In this document: positions 23,390 to 30,823 of the stretch, piece by piece | How the letters are laid out: each line of letters opens with the position of its first letter | How positions within the stretch are numbered: the first letter of the stretch is position 1 | Origin: RGIG3528 sp045629005 | GTDB taxonomy: Bacteria > Bacillota > Clostridia > Lachnospirales > Lachnospiraceae | DNA: 31,568 nt | Direction: 5' to 3' | NCBI GenBank assembly: GCA_045629005.1 | Contig: JAZQQJ010000069.1 | Span: 1-31,568, forward strand | Notes under the pieces: model-generated | What the model was told of the DNA's origin: nothing | Database searches by the model: none | Seen by the model: only the letters and a program-made list of their open reading frames with translations | Made by a program: the position numbers and the translations under genes

Positions 23390-25609
23390 ATGGGCAATAA
23401 AGAAACCAGGACAAACGTTCTGCGATTTCTGCTGGACAACAGATATTTCGAGCATCCCGAAGAGATATCTCTCATCGAAGAAAAAGACGTTTTTTACGTT
23501 GTCGGTGAGGAGGATTACTCTCTTCTTTATGCGAGCGAAATACGAAACGGTTACATTATGGGGCGCTGTAACTGTGTATCAGGCACACAAAAATGCTACA
23601 AAGCACTCTACGGGCTTGATAAACCATGTAACGGCTGTACCTTGTACAGCAAGGATAAGGACGCTTCTTCTTCCTGGATTAAGAGAGATTCCAACGGAGC
23701 ACTCACTTTCGTCAGAAGTCATTACACTTTAAAAGAATCTGAAGGTGAATACAGTAATATAGCAACAACCGTATCGGATACCGAAGAAGCATTCCGCCAT
23801 ATGCAACGCATTATTTCTTCAAGAGAGCTTGTTATGCGTTGTATCGCCGCTGTTTCAAACGAATCCCTTCCTGTTGAAAAGAAATACATTGAAATACTTA
23901 AAGGGTTATCCTCCTTCTACGGCTTAAGTGAGGCATACATATATTTTTACGGAAGCACTCCCGAAGTCTACAAATACAACCGTGGTAACGGCAAAACAGT
24001 AGATATCGCTCCGGAAGTATTCTCCGACTCAGAACTTGAGTTTATGAAAAACCGTATGGCTCCGCATAGTGTCTGCTATCTTGACTATCCGGAATCCATC
24101 AGAGATTCCTTCCCCAATATATACGATGCCTTTACCTTCTCAGGTATAGACAGTATTCTAATGGCGCCCATTTTCAAAGAAGATGAGCTTCTCGGAATCA
24201 TTCTGTTATGCGATCTTCCATTGAACAGACGTGATATTTCAATCCTAAACTCGGTAATAGATATGATTGCAGGATTAAAATACGAATCCAATCACCGTCT
24301 TCTTTTGGACCGCATCGCAAGCACCGATACGATGACGGGAATACTGAACTTCGAAGGTTTTAAGCAGAAAGCTGAGGAAATAATAACTAAGAATTCGGCT
24401 CAGAGACATTCTCTTTTAAGCGTCGATATTCGTGATTTCCGAAACATTAATGACCTCTTCGGCTACGATGCAGGTGATGATCTTCTTAAATACTGGGCAG
24501 AACGTTCAAAAAAGGTCGCCAAAAAAGGTGACATTTTCTGCCGAATCCAGGCAGATACCTTCTGCTTCCTTTCAGCACATAACGATGAATCCGAGGTTTG
24601 CAGATTTTTCAAGCGTATAACCGAAGACCTTCGTGATTATGTTCACGAAAACATCTCCGACTCTCTGTCTCTTGACCTTGTAGCGGGTGCATATTTCATT
24701 GACCCCGACGACAATCTCACGATGAACGAGATGTTCAACCGCTCTCATATGGCGCGAAGCCGTGCCAAGGAGTATCCTGGAACAAAGCTTTGCATATATG
24801 ACAAAGAACTTCACGATGACTATCGTTTCTCCAAAGAAATCGAAATGTCCTTCAACGAAGCCATTGCCAAGGAAGAAATTCAGGCTTTCTATCAGCCTCA
24901 GAAATGTCTTTCGGAACGTGCAAAAAGCCTTAACAAAATCAGAGCCGAGGCTCTTGCAAGATGGCTTAATCCCGACGGAACGGTATTCGCCCGTCCCGAT
25001 CAGTTCATTCCTATTTTTGAACGTACGGGGCAGATTTCAAAGCTTGACCACTACATTTTCAGACAGGTTTGCAAGACAATACGTGAACTCAAGCGAAAAG
25101 AGATTTCCGCAAGAATATCAATTAACGTTTCAAGATATACAATGTTCAAACCCGGTTTCGTTGAATATTACGAATCCGTCCGTCAGGAAAACAATATCGA
25201 TTACTCAGATATCATTCTGGAATTTACCGAGAGCATTTCGGTAAACGATATGGAAAAGTTTTCATCGATAATCAAGCGTCTTCGCGATTTGGGCTTTGTA
25301 TGTTCAATGGATGATTTCGGTTCGGATTACTCCTCTCTCAATTCGCTTCATCGTCTCGAGCTTGATGAGCTTAAGCTTGACCGCGCGTTCTTTATGGGTG
25401 ATACGGACGATTCCAGAAAGAACATTATCGTCAACAACATATTAAAGCTTTCGGATGATTTAAACATGGAATCCGTTGCAGAAGGAATCGAAACCGAAGA
25501 ACTCATCGAAGAACTCCGTAAAACAGGATGTGACTACGTACAAGGCTTTGCCTACGCCAAGCCGTTGTCCAAAAAGAGTTTTATCGACTGGGCTCAAACA
25601 AATGAGTAA
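23390..25609 (+). CDS. c-di-GMP phosphodiesterase: Cys-rich PAS-like, GAF-like, degenerate GGDEF, intact EAL
   Basis: The 739-residue protein begins with a PAS-like region (about 1-125) carrying five cysteines (60, 62, 69, 80, 83; CYKALYGLDKPCNGC), then a GAF-like region (about 145-300). The GGDEF domain (about 308-470) keeps DTMTGILNFEGF, but its active loop reads QADTF at 387-391 instead of GGDEF, so cyclase activity is unlikely. The EAL domain (about 482-735) keeps all main catalytic residues: Glu520 (EAL), Asn579, Glu611, Asp641-Asp642 (DDFG), Lys662, Glu698 and Gln718. It should therefore hydrolyse c-di-GMP. No membrane segment is seen, so it is a cytoplasmic sensor, perhaps of redox or a metal via the cysteines. 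GGAGGG precedes the ATG. It seems to be monocistronic. Confidence 0.92.
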   Translation: MGNKETRTNVLRFLLDNRYFEHPEEISLIEEKDVFYVVGEEDYSLLYASEIRNGYIMGRCNCVSGTQKCYKALYGLDKPCNGCTLYSKDKDASSSWIKRDSNGALTFVRSHYTLKESEGEYSNIATTVSDTEEAFRHMQRIISSRELVMRCIAAVSNESLPVEKKYIEILKGLSSFYGLSEAYIYFYGSTPEVYKYNRGNGKTVDIAPEVFSDSELEFMKNRMAPHSVCYLDYPESIRDSFPNIYDAFTFSGIDSILMAPIFKEDELLGIILLCDLPLNRRDISILNSVIDMIAGLKYESNHRLLLDRIASTDTMTGILNFEGFKQKAEEIITKNSAQRHSLLSVDIRDFRNINDLFGYDAGDDLLKYWAERSKKVAKKGDIFCRIQADTFCFLSAHNDESEVCRFFKRITEDLRDYVHENISDSLSLDLVAGAYFIDPDDNLTMNEMFNRSHMARSRAKEYPGTKLCIYDKELHDDYRFSKEIEMSFNEAIAKEEIQAFYQPQKCLSERAKSLNKIRAEALARWLNPDGTVFARPDQFIPIFERTGQISKLDHYIFRQVCKTIRELKRKEISARISINVSRYTMFKPGFVEYYESVRQENNIDYSDIILEFTESISVNDMEKFSSIIKRLRDLGFVCSMDDFGSDYSSLNSLHRLELDELKLDRAFFMGDTDDSRKNIIVNNILKLSDDLNMESVAEGIETEELIEELRKTGCDYVQGFAYAKPLSKKSFIDWAQTNE

Positions 25610-25621
25610 AACAGTATATAA

Positions 25622-25652
25622 AAAAGCCGATGCATTTAACGCATCGGCTTTT
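25622..25652. terminator. Bidirectional terminator between the EAL gene and ytfJ
   Basis: AAAAGCCGATGC (25622-25633) and GCATCGGCTTTT (25641-25652) form a 12-bp stem with a seven-base loop, with T-runs on both strands. It serves both convergent genes and begins three bases after the ytfJ stop codon. Confidence 0.9.
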
Positions 25653-25655
25653 AAA

Positions 25656-26102
25656 TTATTTCTCTTCGGTATTTTCTTCAGCAACTTCTTCTTTTTCTTC
25701 GGGTGTTTCCTTATTGCCTTTAAAAACTGATTTAACCTTATCTTTAAGGTCTTTCTTTTCTTTCTTGGATGCTGTCATTCTGTCAAGAATATCGGGAACC
25801 ATATCAAGAACCTTTGTAACGGTATCCTGGTTCTTAACGTTAATAAGCTTTGCGTGACCATCCTTAAGCACAACAACAGCGCTCGGTGTAATTTTACCGC
25901 CAAGTCCGCCGCCGCTTCCGCCGGCACCTGTATGCTTTGCCCACGCGCCTGCTCCTACACCGAAGGAAACATCCACGAGAGGAAGAATGATTGTGCCATC
26001 GTCGAATTTAACAGCCTCACCTACTACTGTTTTTGTTGTAAGGAATCCGTCCATTCCTTTGAAAAGAGAATCTACCGTTGTGTTAAACTTGTCTTCAGCC
26101 AT
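25656..26102 (-). CDS. ytfJ: YtfJ/GerW family sporulation-associated protein
   Basis: The 148-residue protein matches the YtfJ (GerW) family: LFKGMDGFLTTKTVVGEAV near the start, the VDVSFGVGAGAW core, a Gly-rich GGSGGGLGG loop and ITPSAVVVL. GerW in Bacillus affects spore germination, but the family also occurs in species not known to sporulate. Residues from about 110 to the end form a charged Lys/Glu tail (KKEKKDLKDKV, EEKEEVAEENTEEK). The start has GGAG seven bases upstream and overlaps the DUF2953 gene by eight bases. The ytfJ-ytfI pairing is also known from B. subtilis. It is the last gene of the six-gene operon that starts at 30664. Confidence 0.9.
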   Translation of the reverse strand: MAEDKFNTTVDSLFKGMDGFLTTKTVVGEAVKFDDGTIILPLVDVSFGVGAGAWAKHTGAGGSGGGLGGKITPSAVVVLKDGHAKLINVKNQDTVTKVLDMVPDILDRMTASKKEKKDLKDKVKSVFKGNKETPEEKEEVAEENTEEK

Positions 26103-27141
26103 TTTCTTTCTCCTTTTGTTTTTCTGCTTTTTCTTCGTCTATATTAACTTCAGTGCAATGTTTAATGTACTTAACAAGCTTTCTCATATCCTTGTTAAAG
26201 TATATCAAGGCAGCAAGTAAAAGTACAGTAAAAATTCTGATATTGCCTTTGAGCCGTGCGTCGGCATCCAATTCCTTTTCCTCGAAGTTCGGCCTGATTT
26301 TAAGTTTTTCTCCCATCCTGCCGTAAAGAATTGCGATAACACCAAGAACCTTACCGGTTGTCGACGGATCGTCAAAGCCAAAGTATATTCTGCCGTAAAG
26401 CTTTCTCGGAAGGATGTGTTTTATCAGCTTTATAACCCTGTTCCACGTCTTATCAACAGCTTCACGCTTTTTATCAAATGCATTTTCTACGTAATCGCGG
26501 TTTTCGTACAGATTTAGAAGCCTTTTTGCAAATGTAAGTTCCTCTTTATCCGGCTTTTCTTCCTTCGATTTCTTCTTTTTCTTTGATTTCTTTGATTTAC
26601 CCTTCAGTGCTTCATCAAAATCATCTGAATTGAATTCTTCTGATATGCCTTCGGCATCGCCCTCATCACTTTCGGAATTAACTGCTTCCGCAGAACTTCC
26701 GGAATTTTCGGTGAGTTGTACATTTTCGACGGCTTCGTTACTTTCACCGGCTGCATTTTCTTCTTTGCCTTCAGGACCTTCAAGCACCGCCGGTTCTTCA
26801 TTGCCTTCATTGCCTTCGCTACTTTCAGAAGCTGCCGAATCCTCGGCATCATCAGTACCCTCTGCGCTCTCCGTCTCTTTCTTCGGATTATCCTTAAACA
26901 GATAAATGAACGCAATCCGTAGTGACTTGCCAAGTCCGTTTTTATCAAAACGAAACTTAAACATTACAAGTGCCAGCAGCCAGGAAACCTTTACCTCAGC
27001 AAGGTAGGTTTCATCATTCTTAACACCCCGCCCTTTGTATCTGATGGGCACAAATAAGAGAAGCCCAACCAAAAGAAGAATGAGGCCAAGAATACCAAGC
27101 AACACAAACCCTATGATTTTAAGAATCTGCAGAAACACCAT
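26095..27141 (-). CDS. ytfI: DUF2953 membrane protein (YtfI-like)
   Basis: The 348-residue protein has an N-terminal membrane helix (5-32) and a short beta-like segment. A long acidic low-complexity stretch (about 88-178, rich in Glu, Ser, Asn, Ala) is followed by a lysine cluster (GKSKKSKKKKK, 181-191). The C-terminal DUF2953 region contains YGRIYFGFDDPSTTGKVLGV (249-268). A last hydrophobic helix is near 301-316. The function of DUF2953 is unknown. The assignment rests on that motif and on the neighbouring ytfJ, the same pair as ytfI-ytfJ in B. subtilis. The acid-then-base insert is much longer than I would expect for the family. It overlaps the genes on both sides (23 and eight bases). Confidence 0.8.
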   Translation of the reverse strand: MVFLQILKIIGFVLLGILGLILLLVGLLLFVPIRYKGRGVKNDETYLAEVKVSWLLALVMFKFRFDKNGLGKSLRIAFIYLFKDNPKKETESAEGTDDAEDSAASESSEGNEGNEEPAVLEGPEGKEENAAGESNEAVENVQLTENSGSSAEAVNSESDEGDAEGISEEFNSDDFDEALKGKSKKSKKKKKSKEEKPDKEELTFAKRLLNLYENRDYVENAFDKKREAVDKTWNRVIKLIKHILPRKLYGRIYFGFDDPSTTGKVLGVIAILYGRMGEKLKIRPNFEEKELDADARLKGNIRIFTVLLLAALIYFNKDMRKLVKYIKHCTEVNIDEEKAEKQKEKENG

Positions 27142-27406
27142 ACTTCTTTTCCAACATCTTTAGGAGAAGCTTTTCCGCTTCGTCCTGCCCCTTTGCTACA
27201 GCATATACATGAATATTAAGCCTTTTGTAATATGAAAAAATGAGAAGCTTTGCATCGAAAATATCGAAAAGGTTTTCCTCATTTGTGGGGTTCGTTACAA
27301 GCCACACACCCGGCAAAGCCTTCTCTTTTGTAAGTCTTCTCATTATTCTTCTGATTTTCTTCTTGACACCCGCTCCGATAAGGAGATCATTGTCAAAATC
27401 AATCAT
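27119..27406 (-). CDS. Small conserved-looking hypothetical protein, 95 residues
   Basis: I do not recognise this protein. It is basic near the start (VKKKIRRIMRRLTKEK), then has a hydrophobic beta-like core (PGVWLVTNPTN, KLLIFSYYKRLNIHVYAVAKG) and a C-terminal helix. No membrane helix, signal peptide or metal motif is visible. It is judged real because it overlaps the gene upstream by eight bases and the DUF2953 gene downstream by 23 bases, in the same operon with no gap. The ribosome site is weak (AGAGAG). The fold could be a small alpha/beta nucleic-acid- or protein-binding unit; that is a guess. Confidence 0.75.
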   Translation of the reverse strand: MIDFDNDLLIGAGVKKKIRRIMRRLTKEKALPGVWLVTNPTNEENLFDIFDAKLLIFSYYKRLNIHVYAVAKGQDEAEKLLLKMLEKKYGVSADS

Positions 27407-28775
27407 AGCACTCTCTTATAAGGTTAATTGAAATCTGTTTTTCACCCGCATCTGTGCAGGCATCCAATGAGTTGCGAACGTAATCCATTACTTCTGTACG
27501 ATTTGACATTGTAAGAGGAAGCTCACGTAACAGCTGTGCAATGATTGCTCTGTTTTTAATTCTGCTTCCGCCCTGCAATACTTTGCTGAGATCTGAAGCA
27601 AATGCAGTGCGTGTCTTTTCAAGATACTCATCGCTTGTCGTCTCGTTCTCTTCAAGAAGATCCGCAAAAGTGCTTTCACTGCAGAGCTTTGACGTCATGA
27701 TAAGCCTCTCAAAAGGTACAGAAAGCATAAGCTCTTCAACATTTTTCCTGTAATTTTCCTTAATGACAAGAAGAACAGACTCCTCATCGTTAATTCTGTT
27801 ATTCAGCGCATCAACACGCTCTTCCGTGCCACCGAAAAGGTCATCAAAGGACGTATTTCCGTTAAGCATATCCGAAAGTATGCTTATAGGCTTTGCAGAG
27901 TTCTTCTCAGCTTCTGTTGAGAAATACTGACGTGTAAGAAGAACTGCAAGAAGAGCATTGCTGACTTCCTGTAAATCCGTAAGCTCGTCACTAAGGCTCT
28001 CGGAGATGTTTGCGCTGAGTCTGAAATCATCTTTAAGTTCCCAGAAGCGTCTCTCGTCGATTGCGGTAAAATCGGCATTACGAAGCTCTTCAAGCATCTC
28101 GGTTACATTTGAGTATACGTCAAACTGCTTGTCTGCCTTAAACATACCTGCTGCTGAACGAAGCATGTAATCGAATGTATCGATAGCCTTTTTATCAGAA
28201 CCGCCGTAAAGAGAAAACGTATTATCGACCATATCAATAATCTTGTTCTTTGTAAGTCTTATAGGCAAGCAGCTCATTGCTGTTCTGATGCGCTCGTTTA
28301 CAAGTCCTGTCTCGTCATCGGTTCCGAAAATCCATCCGAGTATTTCTCTGGCAAGCTCATCATTTGAAAGGCTGTCATACTGAATGCTCATGAATTTGGG
28401 CTCAAGACGGTTAAGAATATATTCGTAAATAATAAGCTCATCTACATAGCTTGTAACAGCTTCCATACGGTGTTTAATCGTCTCACGAAGCTTTATTGTT
28501 TCCTGAATTGCATTCTTATATGCATCAGGATCAAAGCCGGGTGCCGTAACAAGATTAATCTTTTCAAGGAGTTCCTCGTAAAGCGGTTTATTCTTTTCGC
28601 TGAAATCCGTGTCGTTCTCTTCCGATTTGTCAAGAACGATTGAAAGCGTCATACAAAGATTGTATAAAGAAAACTCACCATAAAGAGAAGCCATGTTTGT
28701 AAGGTATACAGGAATGTTCTCCTCAAGGTTTCTTCCTTTTCTTATTTCATTGCAAAACTGTTTTACCGATGCCAT
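27399..28775 (-). CDS. Hypothetical alpha-helical protein, 458 residues
   Basis: I do not recognise this protein. It is soluble and acidic, predicted almost wholly helical, with no signal peptide, membrane helix, nucleotide-binding loop or metal motif that I can see. Long amphipathic stretches (about 110-150, 225-260 and 300-360, for example NALNNRINDEESVLLVIKEN) suggest helical repeats or coiled coil. TGAGGG lies before the ATG. It begins 21 bases after the rhomboid-like gene and overlaps the small 95-residue gene by eight bases, so it is part of the coupled operon. Given its neighbours, a role as a cytoplasmic partner of envelope or sporulation proteins is possible but unsupported. Confidence 0.85.
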   Translation of the reverse strand: MASVKQFCNEIRKGRNLEENIPVYLTNMASLYGEFSLYNLCMTLSIVLDKSEENDTDFSEKNKPLYEELLEKINLVTAPGFDPDAYKNAIQETIKLRETIKHRMEAVTSYVDELIIYEYILNRLEPKFMSIQYDSLSNDELAREILGWIFGTDDETGLVNERIRTAMSCLPIRLTKNKIIDMVDNTFSLYGGSDKKAIDTFDYMLRSAAGMFKADKQFDVYSNVTEMLEELRNADFTAIDERRFWELKDDFRLSANISESLSDELTDLQEVSNALLAVLLTRQYFSTEAEKNSAKPISILSDMLNGNTSFDDLFGGTEERVDALNNRINDEESVLLVIKENYRKNVEELMLSVPFERLIMTSKLCSESTFADLLEENETTSDEYLEKTRTAFASDLSKVLQGGSRIKNRAIIAQLLRELPLTMSNRTEVMDYVRNSLDACTDAGEKQISINLIRECYD

Positions 28776-28796
28776 TTCTTTCCCTCAAACTCTATA

Positions 28797-29789
28797 TCAG
28801 ATTTTTTTAACGTGCTCGTGTGTGTAAAGATGATTGCTGCAGTATTCATAATTTCCGTCGCACTTTGAGCAGAAACGGAATTCGATATTTTCGCCGTCAA
28901 GCTCAGTTGCTCCGCAGATTGCACATTTATGACGTGTAAATACTGTTTTGCCCTCGTGGACAGCTTCCTGTCCCATATTTATCTTTGCAACACGTATCTT
29001 TCTTGTAAATTCGGAGCGGCGCTTGTAGCTGCTCTTAATCCTGTTTTTGCTGTAATACTTTCTTGTTGCTAAGAAGAAAATGATGGTATTGAGCATTGAG
29101 GCAAAAATTATAATTGCCATATAGTACTCTCCGGCAATAATCATATCCGCTGCTTCGAAAGCGATTAATACCGCATACACTATACCAAGAATCTTAACCC
29201 TTACAGGTATAAAGAACATAAGCAGTACTCTGTTTTCAGGAAATGTAATTGCATAAGCCAGGAAAATGGACATTGAAATGTAATACGTTGACACACTTCT
29301 GAACCACACTCCCGGAAGTATAATATACTCCATGTTGGAGTAGTCATAGAGAATTGAAGAAGAAAACAGTTCTTCAGCACTCATCCCTGCTGCAAGATTA
29401 TCCTTGAATACAATATACGCAAGGCCATAAAGAACAAATGCACCGATTACTGTAAATAAAACACCTGCAAAAATAAAAATGTTGTATCTGAAATCTCCCC
29501 AAATCTGTTCCAGATTTCTGCCTATTGAAAAATAGAAATAAAGCATAATTATGGTAAGAATAGAAAATTCTTCAGGTGGAATAAAAAGCCACGAGACAAT
29601 TCTCCATACTTCACCACGAAGAATAAAGTAGGGGTTTAGCGTAAGATATTGAATAATGTCTACTGACATCATGTTAGAAAACAGCTCCAGCATATAGCCG
29701 ATGCAGTAGCACACAATAATAATCAAGGTAAGATTCTTAACCGCGTACTGTCCGTATTTTCTTTCCGCTTTGAAAAGGAAGTTACTCAT
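28797..29789 (-). CDS. Rhomboid-like membrane protein without catalytic serine, with C-terminal zinc-binding module
   Basis: I start it at MSNFLFKAERKYG (29789), 330 residues, because its ATG overlaps the upstream stop codon (TAATG) and AAAGGAA precedes it; the longer frame reads into the CPBP gene. Six or seven membrane segments span residues 19-242. The stretch from NPYFILRGEVWRIVSWLFIPP (52-72) resembles the first loop of rhomboid and derlin-like proteins. No GxSG motif and no paired His are present, so protease activity is unlikely. After a basic linker the tail has Cys289, Cys292, Cys307, Cys310, Cys317, His320, His324 and His326, enough ligands for two zinc ions. The role is unknown; an adaptor or substrate-holding protein is inferred from translational coupling to an intramembrane protease. 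Confidence 0.8.
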   Translation of the reverse strand: MSNFLFKAERKYGQYAVKNLTLIIIVCYCIGYMLELFSNMMSVDIIQYLTLNPYFILRGEVWRIVSWLFIPPEEFSILTIIMLYFYFSIGRNLEQIWGDFRYNIFIFAGVLFTVIGAFVLYGLAYIVFKDNLAAGMSAEELFSSSILYDYSNMEYIILPGVWFRSVSTYYISMSIFLAYAITFPENRVLLMFFIPVRVKILGIVYAVLIAFEAADMIIAGEYYMAIIIFASMLNTIIFFLATRKYYSKNRIKSSYKRRSEFTRKIRVAKINMGQEAVHEGKTVFTRHKCAICGATELDGENIEFRFCSKCDGNYEYCSNHLYTHEHVKKI

Positions 29790-30664
29790 TAATTCTGTTC
29801 CTTTAATTTCATCTTCTTGGAAATGCCAATGTAAATCCATATAGCAAAGCCAAGGCATAAGAGACCAATGGGAATCATAAGGTATGAAAGCACGTCAGAG
29901 ACAGGGCCTTCAGGAAGCTCCGAAAGAATTTCCGCAGAGCTGTTTAAAACCATGTGCAGAAGTACCGTAGGCCATACCGAACCAAACTTTACCGCAATAA
30001 GTCCGAAAACAATGCCGATAAGGAAAGCATATATTACCTGCACAAGTGCACCAAGTGTCAAGCCGTTTCCAAAATGCATGCAGCCGAACCAGAATGCCTG
30101 AACAAATACCGCAACCATAGTGGGCATGTACTTGTCACAGATTTTTAAGGTAATACCTCTAAAGAAAAGCTCTTCTGCCATCGGGCCAAGAACGGCAACC
30201 GATATAATAAATGGCCATGAAGAAGTATCCAAAAGGTAATCGGAAAGTGCTTCGTAGCTGTCATATACTGCATCCGGCAATACTTCAAATGCAAAGGAGA
30301 GCAGATATGTGATAAGTATCTGAAGTGCGATGCCAAGCAAAAGTGCAAAGACAATTGTTGACGGCTTTAATGTCTTAATTCCCTTGTCTTTTTTTCTGAA
30401 TGCAAGGAAATACCACAATGCACCGCATAAAAGCATAGCGATTTCCGATATAAGAGTTACCATCCCAAGGAACTCACTGTCGGAAAGCATTCCGAAAAGC
30501 ATATCTTCCACATCAAAATTGCCGCTCAGTGCTGCTTCCATGCTAATCTTTACAGTGTAAATTATTTCAACTACAAGTCCGGCAACAATCTGACATCCTA
30601 ATGCTGCCAGCATAGGCAGACCGCTTAACAGAATGCCTATAAAAGGTCTATTCTTTTTTTCCAT
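29789..30664 (-). CDS. CPBP-family intramembrane metalloprotease (CAAX protease-like)
   Basis: The 291-residue protein has about eight membrane segments. The family motifs are clear: EELFFRG (Glu164, Glu165, Arg169), FGCMHFGNG (His197) and LHMVLN (His237, Asn241). These residues form the metal site of Rce1-type proteases. Bacterial members act in peptide maturation, bacteriocin immunity or envelope signalling; the substrate here is unknown. GGAGG is seven bases before the start. It is the first gene of the operon that runs to ytfJ, with its own promoter at 30707-30735, and its stop codon overlaps the start of the rhomboid-like gene (TAATG), implying equal and coupled synthesis. Confidence 0.92.
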   Translation of the reverse strand: MEKKNRPFIGILLSGLPMLAALGCQIVAGLVVEIIYTVKISMEAALSGNFDVEDMLFGMLSDSEFLGMVTLISEIAMLLCGALWYFLAFRKKDKGIKTLKPSTIVFALLLGIALQILITYLLSFAFEVLPDAVYDSYEALSDYLLDTSSWPFIISVAVLGPMAEELFFRGITLKICDKYMPTMVAVFVQAFWFGCMHFGNGLTLGALVQVIYAFLIGIVFGLIAVKFGSVWPTVLLHMVLNSSAEILSELPEGPVSDVLSYLMIPIGLLCLGFAIWIYIGISKKMKLKEQN

Positions 30665-30706
30665 TCATAACCTCCAAAGAACATAGTTCACCCAATTATC
30701 CGAAGA

Positions 30707-30735
30707 ATTATAACATTTCGTTTCATTTAGGGCAA
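30707..30735 (-). promoter_or_regulatory. Promoter of the CPBP-to-ytfJ operon
   Basis: On the minus strand TTGCCC (30730-30735) and TATAAT (30707-30712) are 17 bases apart, about 43 bases before the CPBP start codon. Confidence 0.7.
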
Positions 30736-30785
30736 TAAAAAATGTATTATTTCGCACCGGAGGGGCTTGCCGTTTTCACACGAAA

Positions 30786-30807
30786 GGAGAGCGCTACAGC
30801 GCTCTCC
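30786..30807 (-). terminator. Stem-loop after the GH51 gene, probable terminator
   Basis: GGAGAGCGC and GCGCTCTCC form a 9-bp perfect stem with a TACA loop, 17 bases after the GH51 stop codon. Only three T residues follow on the minus strand, so termination may be partial and read-through into the CPBP operon is possible. Confidence 0.65.
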
Positions 30808-30823
30808 CACAAAAGTATCATAA

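Noticed and set aside
24300..24800. Active diguanylate cyclase call
   Set aside because: The signature loop reads QADTF, lacking the Gly-Gly and Glu required for catalysis.
29790..29858. Longer start for the rhomboid-like protein
   Set aside because: It reads deep into the CPBP gene in another frame; the TAATG overlap with a ribosome site at 29789 fits better.
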